From positions 15,549,001-15,613,000 of the forward strand of contig WPIO01000001.1 of the NCBI GenBank assembly GCA_009760855.2: a stretch of 64,000 nucleotides of DNA, written 5' to 3'. The notes beneath the pieces were generated by a model. That model had not been told where the DNA came from and searched no databases. It saw nothing but the letters and a program-made list of their open reading frames with translations. Shown piece by piece: positions 9,131-33,202 of this stretch. The stretch is from Cristatella mucedo. Taxonomy: Eukaryota; Bryozoa; Phylactolaemata; Cristatellidae. Positions within the stretch are counted from its first letter, which is position 1. Each line of letters opens with the position of its first letter. Position numbers and translations under genes: made by a program.

Positions 9131-11455
9131 GGGTTGTGCGATTATCCATATGGGTTAGCGGAATTGTAGCGTGGGCAATTTAAATCTAGAAGAGCATTAG
9201 AACGTCATCAATTCAATCTTACTTCCTTTCGGATTGTTAAGTCAGCGGTTGTGAGATTAATCGCTGGAGTGTCAACACAACTCAGCGGCGGGATTGAACG
9301 CTCATGGGCAACAGCAGGTTTAATATGAAGGAAGAACTCTGTCGGTTAATGCATTTCAACACTGCCCGAACAGCAGACGACTGTAGCAAAAATTACTGAA
9401 GTTAGTGCTGCCCATAAACAGCAATTTTTGAAAAATGAAATTAGTGAACTCCGGACGAGGACTTTATTCGTCCAAAAGTTCTGCCAGGCCTACTCAATCA
9501 ATCGCCGCAGCCCGCCTGGCTTCGAGAGAATGCGTAGCCCGTGCATTGCGAAATATCCGACTCTGTAAGGACGCTCTCCGTACGTTTTTCGATGCTTTGT
9601 GGTTCTTTCATGGCCTCAAGTCATGCTCTGCTTCCATTCGCGATCAATTTTTCCGTCAAAGTAAATGACGCACACAACTTTCATAGTTGCACGAATACAA
9701 AACACTCCAAATCACGCTGGCATAGCGTGAAGAGAGGCTGGTGAACATTATTGAGCCAAAATGCGAAAAAGCACGGACAAGATTTACAGGCTGCTAGGGC
9801 CTACGTTTCTGATTGTAACTGAAATCATTTGAGTTTTGTAGTCGTCAAGAGCTGTATCTACGACCAAATATTACAGTGGCGTCTTGCGAAAATGTCGCTG
9901 CGGTAAAACTGGTTAGGGGGGATACAAGTGACCACGTGGTGCGTACCATTGCGCTTGGAGCTCTTGCCATGTATCTACCAAAATAAGCATGCATATAATA
10001 AGAAAATGCTTGTTTTGTTTAATAAGAATTGTATTTTTGACTTCATAGGTTAATTAAAATAGCTGTTTCATAATAAATAGCATAGCTTTCGGCTCGTATA
10101 TTGTCTTACAAAGGACGCGGGACCTCCACCGAGTTGCGAGCTACAAGGTGTCGTTGAAGCCATTTTATGACTCCAACCAAGACCAATCTAAGCCGTTTTA
10201 GAGAAACTCTTAGCTACGCCATTGAGTACTGTAGTACTGTAGTAAGTACTGTATCTCCGTCTGCGGTTCCTCGGCGGTTAGATGATTATGTATCTCCGTC
10301 TGTAACTCCACAAAGTCTTAGTCGATGTTACGCAGGAGAGTGTTACACCACTCTTCAAAGACTATGCTGCTTTCGGTACGCATTCGGTAGTCAAAAGACT
10401 TCATCCCGCCCAACAAAGAGAAAGTGAGAAGCATAGCTGAGTCAGGAAGGCAGTTGAGCTACTGAGCAGCATGGAAGTAGCTGCTCAGGATGGAAAAGAT
10501 GTACCATAGTCGGTTGCACGACAGTACACGTCGTTGGTTGAGGATTGTGGACGTGAGTTCCACGGTCTAGGACATGCAGAGCAAAGGCTTCTGTCGCCAA
10601 CGGTCTTTAAGCAGAAGAATGGAACAGTGTACCAAGAAGGCTGAAACTGGTGCAGCAGCTCACCAAGGTTCGAGCCAAGCTATGGCAGGCCTTGTGGGGG
10701 AGAGGCAGCGTAAGCTTTATTCTGAACCAGTTGATCAACCGAAGTCATCGAAACTCGTTCAGCAAAGGAGATACATGATCAAACGTGTGAGCTTTTTTTT
10801 AACTAAGCCTTGCACCAAATTCATCACCAGCTGCAGTGGCCTAATGACAGGCTACAGACATAGATGTACTTACACGTAAGGGGTCTGATAGTCATCTGAT
10901 AAGCACCATTTTTGGTTTGGTCTGGTCTAGCTGAGGGGCTGGATAGGGCTATCTACTCCCTAAGCAACTCCCTACGAGCCAACCAGCATATTAAAAACCA
11001 TTCTGACCAAAAGCCAGACCGCCCATCTTCTTGTCACATGTTTATAGGTAAAAGTGATGTATATTTCAAGCACTTATACCCAGCCGTTGTGATTTGCACT
11101 AAGAAAGCCTGCTACAACGCCCGTACTCGAAAAAATCCCTGCTGGATATATATTTCGCTGAATTTGAATTTTCAAGATTTATTAAACGAGCAGCTCCCTG
11201 CCTGTGGACTCGCTTCGCTTCGTCATAGTAGCTCCGTCACAGAAGACAAAACTTCGTCATCTTGTCGCGTGACGGACTTTCTCGCTTTAATTAACAGGGA
11301 TATATACATTCAATGTTATATATTATATGCATGCATTCGGAGTTGAAGGTTGCTTTCCAAGATTGAGACCGCCAGCAACAGCTGCCAAGTAGGCATCGCA
11401 GATTGTTTGAGCTAGGCTGTTGTGTTGGCGAAGTTATCAAATCCACACAAGTTTA
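9131..11455. other. No recognisable gene; short unassigned ORFs
   Basis: Frames at 9435-9668, 10167-10427, 10574-10879 and 10912-11346 (plus) are open but match no family recognised here. A small local repetition of GTATCTCCGTCTG occurs at 10249-10301. The stretch is probably old repeat or non-coding DNA. Confidence 0.45.
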
Positions 11456-11632
11456 GAAGATCTGGCACACTAGGTAAGGCAGTTGCTTTTCGCGACCTCA
11501 GACCCGAGATCGCGAATTCGAATCCTGCGGTGGGCGATTCTTTATCGCCGCTGCAAGCAGTGGTGATAGCCGCAAATGCTCTTCTGTTGCTATACAAAAG
11601 AGGCTGTTTAATCAGCTAGTGTTTATTTATTG
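11456..11632 (+). repeat. SINE-A copy
   Basis: A tRNA-like head with B box AATTCGAATCC is followed by GGTGGGCGATTCTTTATCGC, GCAAGCAGTGGTGATAGC, GCTCTTCTGTTGCTATAC and the tail AGAGGCTGTTTAATCAGCT. It is collinear with the copy at 35656-35850. Confidence 0.82.
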
Positions 11633-11699
11633 GTGCCAGGCCATTATTCTACAACCGAACGTTACCTTGTCTGCAAACAGGCACATAAAAATGAATTCA

Positions 11700-11790
11700 T
11701 ATAGTAACAATAACACATTTTTAGAACGCCCCTAGAGAACCGAATCTTTTTCTAGGCACTTAGCATATGCTGTAAAGATTAAGTTAGAGG
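11700..11790 (-). repeat. Short L2-A tail fragment
   Basis: The reverse complement of the L2-A tail is recognisable in CCTAGAGAACCGAATC and TTCTAGGCACTTAGCATATG. Only about 80 bases are present. Confidence 0.65.
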
Positions 11791-13250
11791 ACGAAGGAGT
11801 GTTCATAATTTTTAATCTTCAACTTTCTACATTCATAAAAGCTAAATAGTGACAGACGACAATACCATTAAGCCTGAATTTTATTTGCATCTCTAAATTG
11901 TTAACTGCAGATCTTTTTGATAAATAATTTTTTGAAGGAGCTGAGAAATAATTCGCGAGGAATGGCTACATAATACGGTACAATCGGCAAATTTAGTGTC
12001 GGAGTTTATTTGCAATGGCGCCCACACGTTGAATTAAGGTAAATAAAAACGTACTTTCTGGTCCGACAAACTGAATGGGTAAGAAAGAAAGCCGATAGAT
12101 ATAGAATTCTGGGTCGCAACGGATTTTTGGACTTGTTTCAGTTCATATCGCTAATCAATAGGAACAAGCTCGGTGTGCAAGCTAGAGAAAAAAATGCACA
12201 ACACAAATCCGACGTTTTATTTCCGGATCCATCATTTTGACTAGTCTAATACCTTTTAAAGCATGCTCCATTTACATTGTTCGATGGAGTATTTTGAAGG
12301 CCACCGCAATATGACGAATCCAAAAGGTTAGTATTGACTATGATCAATAATCTGTCTGGCGGATTGTTTTCAAGAATAGTAATTGGAGGTAGTATAGTTA
12401 ACTTCGAAATCAATTTGGAAAAACATTTGATTGCTCCAAGCATATTTCTTTGGATTTGTAACGAATATTCAATGTCCAGCTGTGAGAAAAGTTTGCATAG
12501 TTCACCGGGCAGTGCTGCTGCTGCTGCCCTTGCTTGTTTTGTTGCCTTGCACGAACTCGGTGTTTATGCACGTGGCCACACTTCCTCGGGAAGTAAATCC
12601 TATGCCAGACTGAGATAGGAGCAGCAATAATTTGAGTGTGTCATTAGCAGCCTGGCCAGCCACAGCAAATAGCTAAACAGTAGCTCATTCAGAGGCCCAG
12701 GGAGCAGCTGTCAGAGTTGCCTCGGGGAATCCTTTGCCACCAACGATCTGCACCTGCCGGCCACGAGTGAGGAGCCAGCTGGGTGGAGCACCACGGTCCA
12801 ACTGCTGTGCCGTCGCTAATGAAGCTTAATGTGGGCACTTCGTGGTTGAGCATTTTGGCAAGAACCTGTGTGATAACCGATTAAGCAAACTAGAACTACT
12901 TGGCCTTTCATGTTACAGATCGGCCTGTCCATTGCCGACGTCAGCAAGCAGGTCTCCCTGTTGTCCGACCTCATTCGGACAGCAGGGAGCCCTGAATGCC
13001 AAACAGCGCACACTCATGCTGCCTATCGGGCGCTTGCACTTTCTATCTAAAATATCAGTGTGGCACAGAGATGCAGCCAGGCTACCGAGGTCCCGTGAAG
13101 CTGAGCGAGATCCGGCTGACGACTCGAGCTCTCAGGCTTGGCCAGCACGGCCTAGCCACGTGGGGGGAGAAGTATACCTGCCGGAGAGGTGAGAAATCGC
13201 AACCCGAAAGAGTTACCAACACTCGTTGAGACTTGGAAATAATAGGTAAT
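11791..13250. other. Unassigned sequence with possible coding exons
   Basis: Two plus-strand stretches look exon-like but are not identified. One is 12918-13047, after an acceptor at TGTTACAG, reading IADVSKQVSLLSDLIR. The other is about 13071-13197, reading GYRGPVKLSEIRLTTRALRL before a GTGAGA donor. On the minus strand, 12810-12715 reads RGAPPSWLLTRGRQVQIV, resembling a short motif of B-family DNA polymerase delta, but no other polymerase exon was found nearby. All of this is tentative. Confidence 0.3.
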
Positions 13251-13251
13251 C

Positions 13252-13257
13252 TTTATT
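13252..13257 (-). terminator. IFT22: Poly(A) signal of IFT22
   Basis: The minus strand reads CGCAATAAAGATT, giving AATAAA about 400 bases past the IFT22 stop at 13658. It is the first canonical hexamer downstream of the stop that was noticed, so it is the likely 3' end signal. Confidence 0.65.
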
Positions 13258-13657
13258 GCGATCAGCATCGCAGAAAAATGAAAGCAAAAAGTTGGTCACT
13301 CGCTGAAATTACTCGGGACATACGATTAACGATTATTCCGTGCCAGGTCTCGAGCATCCTCAAGGTATCTGCACGAGCGCATCGACAAAAGTAGTTCCGA
13401 TGCACCTATCGCTTGACACGTCAAGCTGCCTACTGAAGTGAGCTCGATGCAGAAATGCTTTTAACTTGATCAGAGGGTCATTCATGCGAACTAAGCAACG
13501 CCAAGTGCCGCGTCGAAATGGGTGTCTCGTCTCGCCTGTCGCCCTCATTACAGGCGCCTGTTCTGATGGTAGGCAGGCATGGGCACTGAAGCCAGCGGCT
13601 CAAGCCACGCAAAGCCGCCACCGGACTAGACGGCAGTCGTCGGCGGGTGGCAGGAGG

Positions 13658-27155
<13,498 letters not shown>

Positions 27156-27430
27156 GCTTAGGCGCGGATTCCGTTGCCGAGGTGACCACGCAACACTGAT
27201 AAAGACGCGCTCACGGTTTCCGGTTGACCCAAGAGGTCACGGCCGATGGTCTGATCGGAAGTTCTTGCCGGCCGGGTGTCTGGGAGATCGCGGAGGTAGG
27301 CCAGTCTCGCTATCCACCTTTGCGCATCGCACACCCGTTCGCTGTAGAGCTGTAGCGTCTCTCGTGATAAGTACTGATGCACGGCTCATTTTTGACACGT
27401 TTTCCAGCAACCGGCACTCGTAAGGAGTTA
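27156..27430 (-). promoter_or_regulatory. IFT22: CpG-rich 5' flank of IFT22 with candidate X-box
   Basis: The sequence just upstream of the IFT22 ATG is distinctly rich in CG dinucleotides compared with the flanking introns, as expected of a housekeeping-type promoter or 5' UTR. At 27173-27186 is GTTGCCGAGGTGAC, one mismatch from the RFX X-box pattern GTNRCC-N(0-3)-RGYAAC. An overlapping candidate, GTGACCACGCAAC, is at 27182-27194. RFX factors drive many ciliary genes. Whether either site is used is inference. Confidence 0.5.
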
Positions 27431-29211
27431 TAAGCTGCCATTTGTTGTCCTGCTTTGAGCCATCGAACCCTTCTCGTCTGCTTGCTTATTTTTTAAATTT
27501 TATCGACAGCCGCTTAACCATTGTGTCCAACGTTCCAGCTGTAGGTAATTTTCAAAAAATTGGTTTTGACCGAAATGGGCAGTTTTATTAGTTTATAGCT
27601 GGGGTACGATGTGAGGGTTTTCTGGTTACTAACAGCAGATTTGACTTGTAAAGGTTCGATACTCAATGCATTAAGGTAATTCGCAGCATGCCGCTGGCTG
27701 TTTAGCACGTACAATTTTAGCACTCACGTGGAGCCAGTTTTAGCACTCACTGGCTCCATTTTCTCGGCTTCGGCACGTGGCTGTAAAGGCGAAGCCACGC
27801 CTATCTTCATGGGTCGTCGTCGGTATAGTGTAGTCTAATCGAGCTTTGTTTGACTTCCCCGCCCCCACCAAAGCAATCGTGCGTCGAAAAGCGCTGACCA
27901 TCCCACAGGAGTAAGCAGATGCTGCTGCTGCTGCTATGGCTGCTGCCTCACATGCGTTCTGTTCAGAGCTACACAAGGTCTCGAGGAGGAACTTGACTCT
28001 TTTATCGAGCGGCAGCTTCTAAAGCGCCACCGAAGCCCCCTCTGCAGGCTGACTATTGCATTGTGGGGGATTAGGCTCCTTTTGAATTATCTTAATTTTG
28101 GACGTACCCTGCCTGGCCTGCATGGGTTTGATGGGTTCGTTTGTGCTGTGCTGAAGCTGTGTACCAACAAGGGAATCCTTTGTGGGATATTTGACGTTTC
28201 GGAATGCTAATGATACTTTATCAGCCCCGCTTGTTGCTGAGTAAACTCAGGCTATTCGTATCAGTAAGATTAGATTGCCTTGGCGATGCAACACCAAGAG
28301 CAAGAATTTGACCGACTGGATATCGATCTGGTACTGACTGATCTGAATGACTTAAAAGATCGAACACGATTTATCATCATTGACAGCCATTCAAGGTTTA
28401 AGGTTAAAAGATAAAATTGCTACTTGTTTTCAGCCGATGTTGTTGGCACTAAACACTGCACCAACAGGTTATTCAAATTATGTGGGCCGTGCTGACGTAA
28501 GCCATGAAAAGTCCTTGTGGACCAAATTTTCTTCTCGGTTATATTGCCACTTAGCTTCGTGATCTATGAGGTAGCCAGTTGAAACGAATTGTCTGGTATG
28601 GCGATACTTAATCCCGTCGTCTCAGCCGTGCGGTAAGCGTCCTAAGAGTGTTTTACCCTCAAGTTTCAGTGCCCAGACTCTTACCGTAGTCACTAACCAG
28701 GTTAACACAAAAGAGGCTACTCACAACACATTGCCATCTCATTACTTCGTAGCATGCATGATAGCATGGGCCAAGGACAGGTGTTTCTGCTCGAGTTCAG
28801 GTATGGGGCACAGTTTATATTGCAAATACGAAATGTTTGACTTTTATCGTTCTTAAAAGATCATAAAGAGACTCATATTATTGCAGGGTGCTTGCTTATA
28901 TTAGTTGGACCCAGTGGATAAGGCGCTTGCCTCGAACCAAGGTCAAGGTGAGTATTCAAGCTTTGAGGCTTAAGTGATAGCTATATGCATGAGTGTCTGT
29001 TTCTCCAATTTTTGGCATTGGTGTGCCGGGCAATTGTTGTGTACATGATTCTTTGTACTTTATATTAGTATCATGCCTTTCTAAATGCAGAGACATTTTT
29101 TGCTTTCAGCACTTTTGTCTTTCCCTACTGTTTCAGGACTAGTTTATTACATCGTTTTCAACTGACTATATGGTGTTCTATTATTTGACTCCATTCTGTC
29201 ATCTCTTTAGG
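27431..29211. other. Intergenic region between divergent IFT22 and GNPAT
   Basis: No exon was identified. A minus-strand frame at 27740-27976 includes ALVGAGKSNKARL, but no further support exists. A SINE-B-like head is at 28903-28985. TTTAG at 29207-29211 may be an acceptor joining an upstream GNPAT 5' UTR exon. Confidence 0.5.
28903..28985 (+). repeat. Partial SINE-B head
   Basis: TTGGACCCAGTGGATAAGGC then GCTTGCCTCGAACCAAGGTC matches the A-box end of SINE-B at 38035 and 58970. The tail is missing. Confidence 0.55.
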
Positions 29212-29230
29212 TTCAGCAACCTCTCCTGCC

Positions 29231-29476
29231 ATGGCAGTTGCTGATGACACAAGAAACCCGTGGCTTAGGCCAACAGACGATCCTACAAAAGTAGATGAGT
29301 ACTACAAAGATGGCTTTGATGACATTCTTGCGGACCGGCGTAAGCTTTTTAACGACCTTTCGTGGATAATGAAAAATTATGTGCCTCCAAGATATAAGCA
29401 CAATGTTCGAAGGAATCCCAGCCAAATAGCCAAAGATGTGCTGAACAGCCACCGCGTGAAGTTTGCTATTGATGAG
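29231..29476 (+). CDS. GNPAT: GNPAT exon 1 (residues 1-82)
   Basis: From [11 protein letters not shown] through [10 protein letters not shown] and [11 protein letters not shown] to FAIDE, ending before GTAATG in phase 0. An acceptor-like TTTAG at 29207-29211 suggests a non-coding exon upstream; no earlier ATG is needed. Confidence 0.9.
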
Positions 29477-32400
29477 GTAATGGGTGCTTTGTGGTCATGT
29501 GAGTTTTTTTTTAAGTGTCACTTTCATCCTACATGCTGCCTCTGCCAACGACAGCTGTTTTCTGACATTACCTACTGCCGTGAACTCGTTTGCGTATGCT
29601 CAAACTCCTGGGCTCTGATCAAAAGGCCTGCAGTAGATTGTCAACCCGGTTGCTTAGGCCATATTTGAAAATACCGTTGTCAAGTAAAGACCCTTTTATT
29701 GCAACCTGTTGCAGCTACAAGGTCGCATTAGACTGTTCAAAATTATTCATAAGTCATCTGACTAGAGAGTGCACTGTTGCATGCATGCAGTGTCTGGGAA
29801 CGATTTGATCTGTTTGCATGTATCAGACAGTAGCGGCACATGGTGCACTCTTATCTCTATCTGCACGTGCTTGTTCTCCTAGGTAAGCAAACTGTCTGGA
29901 CAGAATCTCTCAGAGATCACCAAAGAAGCTGCTGCGATGCTTGACGAAATGGCTCACAGTCTTAACTTGACTGCTGTGAGATCTGCTGGCTTCGTTCTCT
30001 GCAAGCTTTTCAAAAACCTGTTTTCACACATATACGTCAACGTGGACGGTATAAACAAGCTGGGAGAATGGACCACGGAATACCCCGTGCTTCTAATGCC
30101 AAGCCACCGGAGCTACTTTGATTTCCTTATTCTGTCATACGTCATGTTCCACTACAACCTGCCTCTGCCGGCCATAGCAGCTGCTCAAGATTTCATGGCA
30201 ATGGCTGGTGTCGGGAGGCTGCTTCGGGGCTGTGGTGCATTCTACATCAAGCGCACGTTTGGTGCCGATCAGCTGTACTGGGCAATCTTCACCGAATATG
30301 TACAGACGCAGCTGTGCAATGGTGACTATCCGCTAGAGTTCTTTGTTGAGGGTACACGCAGTCGAACCCAGAAGGCGTACTTTCCCAAACTTGGTAAGAT
30401 GTTTGGAAGTCAATTCCTTTTGGTGTTGTTGTGCGACTCGAGCATCTGCCTGTGTGCTTTTTCGAGTGGAGAATTGATCTGGCTGCTGTGTTCTCACTGC
30501 TGCTCTTCTAGCTGCCAAGAACCTTTCAAGAAGTTGTCTGAATTTTTTTGCACCTACCCTTACCAAGCCTTGCTAGCAATATGATTCTTGCCTTGCAAGA
30601 CTCAAACGGTATACTAATTAGTTGTTTTGCCACACAGTGGCCACTCATACAATTTGCTGCCACACAGTGGCCACTCACATAATGGGGCATGGGTAACATG
30701 TTTGCATTTTGTGGGAACACCACTCATGCCAAATGAGTCCTGTTTACCCAGCTGGATCACACCTGATCCGACACAGTTTTCGGTTTCTTTTTGGTGTACG
30801 TCTCATAACGAATTGGGGATTGAAAAGCTGTCGGTATATGGCGCTATACAAATTTACTTATTGTGAGATATTTGCTTGCCAACTTTTTTGCAGACAGGAT
30901 TTATGCGCACAGGCCTTGAGTTTGCATTACCTTGAGCGCGTTAAAAACAACACCTGACTTCTGTTCTCTTTGTCAGCTGCACGTCATATTACTCATAAGC
31001 TGTGGTTTGTTACCTTGACATGACCTGCTCCTGCTTATATCAGCGGATTGAAGAATCTTGTGAATGCACTGTGGCTGGCTGACTATGCTGGTCAGCCTGA
31101 AATAAATAACTTGGTTAGTTGCAGAGAAACATCGATTGATTATTCTGTCGTTGCTATCAGCTAGAGCTGCAGTTGGACTTGAGAAGTTTAGCCACAGTGA
31201 TTGTATCACTAGATTGTGCCCCCTGTTTGCAGCCGTGTATTCCTGGTCAGACATCGACCAGTGCAGAGTCTTCCTTATTTACCGGAGCCACTTGGTAGAG
31301 TTGTATCTCGCTTGTTTGCATTGCCGTGACGCTTTTGTTATTCTTTTTTTCAGGCATGCTGTCGGCCACTCTAGAGGCCTACTTCAAAGGAATGGTTGCT
31401 GACATTCTAATAGTGCCAGTGAGCATCAGCTATGACAGGGTTTTGGAAGAAAGCCTTTTTGCCTACGAGCTTCTGGGTGTGCCTAAGCCTAAGGAGTCGA
31501 CATCGGTAAGCTGGCATAGGCGACGACGTGTGCAGTGCAATGGCGGTGCACGCAGCTGCTGCATAGTGGCAGTCTGCTCGATCGTTGGTTTGCAGTGTGG
31601 CCTGTGCTCCCTCCCTCTCGCCGATGCCTGTGCACACTCACCCACGAGACGGTGCAGCAGTGTGCCGTGCCGTGAGGCGGCATGCCTGTGCTCTCTGCCG
31701 CCGACCCTTGTGTAGCACCGAAGTAGAGCGCCATTTTGTTTTTGTTTTGTTTTACCTTGTTTGTTAATTATTAGCGAGCTGACCGCGGTTTGATGAGTTA
31801 TTGGCAAAATGCAATGGGCAACTGTTCTTCCAGAGGCTCAATTGCTTTGTTGCTAAATAGCGACACTGTCAGCCTGCACGTGCTTGAATAGTCTCACTGG
31901 TCAGGCTGAAGCAAATCGCTGTCGCTCCTATCGATCCTTGGTTGCACAGTGCCGATTATTGCGGTAGTGGCCGCATCGCTTGTCGCATGTCAACCAATTC
32001 GAACCTGCTTGGTGCGATCGAAAGTAAGCATGCACACTCTTCGACTTTGTTGCACCGGACAGTTAGCGCCACCTTCACAGCAGACATCCCATGATACCAG
32101 GGGGTAAAGATAAGATTATCACCATTTCAGGCTTATACGTAGCCAGCTGCAGGTTTGTGGCAGTGGCAGCTGCGTAGAAAGTTTGGGGTCTCTCTCTGAC
32201 TTGGCGTCTGTCATGCTGCAACAGCATGACTCTCTTCGGCAGTTGTACGACACATTGATGGACAGGAGATGATAGTAATAATAATATTACATTTGTGTAG
32301 TGCCCTCAGAGAACTTAATCTCTTTCGAGGCACTTTACATATGCTGTAAAGGAAGCAGGATCGAATGGGTAGTGGTAGCATGCTCAATGTTGACAAGCAT

Positions 32401-32826
32401 AACATGGTTAGAGGGGACATGGACATCATCAACATGCAAATAGGATTAGGAGCAGCATTCACAGTGTCAGCATGAATAAGAACACAAAGGACGAATCACG
32501 AGAACTTGGTTTATTTCTGATTTAAGTCGAATAAGTATTGCTCCACAAGTCATCAAACGCCCTGGAGCTATATTTTCTGCAGACCTTGACATGTGCAGCA
32601 ATACTTATTGAACATAAGTCAGAAATAAACTACTGCAATGATGTGCAGGCAGAGCTGAACTAGTCTCCGCCTCTGTCTCTCTCTGTCTCTGTCTCTTTGT
32701 CTCTCTGTCTGTCTCTCTGTCTGTCTCCCTGTCTCTCTGTCTATGTCTCTCTCTGTCTCTCTGTCTTTCTCTCTCTCTGTCTCTCTCTGTCTCCCTCTCT
32801 CTGTGTCTCTCTCTCTCCCTCTCTCT

Positions 32827-32900
<74 letters not shown>

Positions 32901-33155
32901 TCCGGGCCACTTCTCGGTGTAACGTAGCATTCGACAGGCAAGCAGTTGGTCAATCTAAGTCGACAGCACCAGGCCAATCCTGGCCGCACGTGCCTCGCTT
33001 GTCTACCATGTCATGTTCTCAGCCGAGCAAATGACGCCACACCCGGGCATGCTATCAGAAACAGTCATCTTGGAGCCAGGGCAGCTCATTAAATTACGCC
33101 TTACCCCCAATCGCTTGCCATCACAATGCTGTTGTAGGCGTGTGTGCACGACTTT

Positions 33156-33202
<47 letters not shown>

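Noticed and set aside
12715-12810. DNA polymerase delta exon on the minus strand
   Set aside because: Only one short similar motif; none of the catalytic blocks was found in the surrounding 10 kb. Kept as a tentative finding, not a gene call.
27740-27976. P-loop-like GAGKS in a minus-strand frame near the IFT22 promoter
   Set aside because: No GxxxxGK[ST] spacing, no other GTPase motif and no splice support; IFT22 has its own P-loop across exons 1-2.
32605-32989. Arg/Glu-rich and Ser/Leu-rich frames
   Set aside because: They translate a (CT)n microsatellite in GNPAT intron 3.
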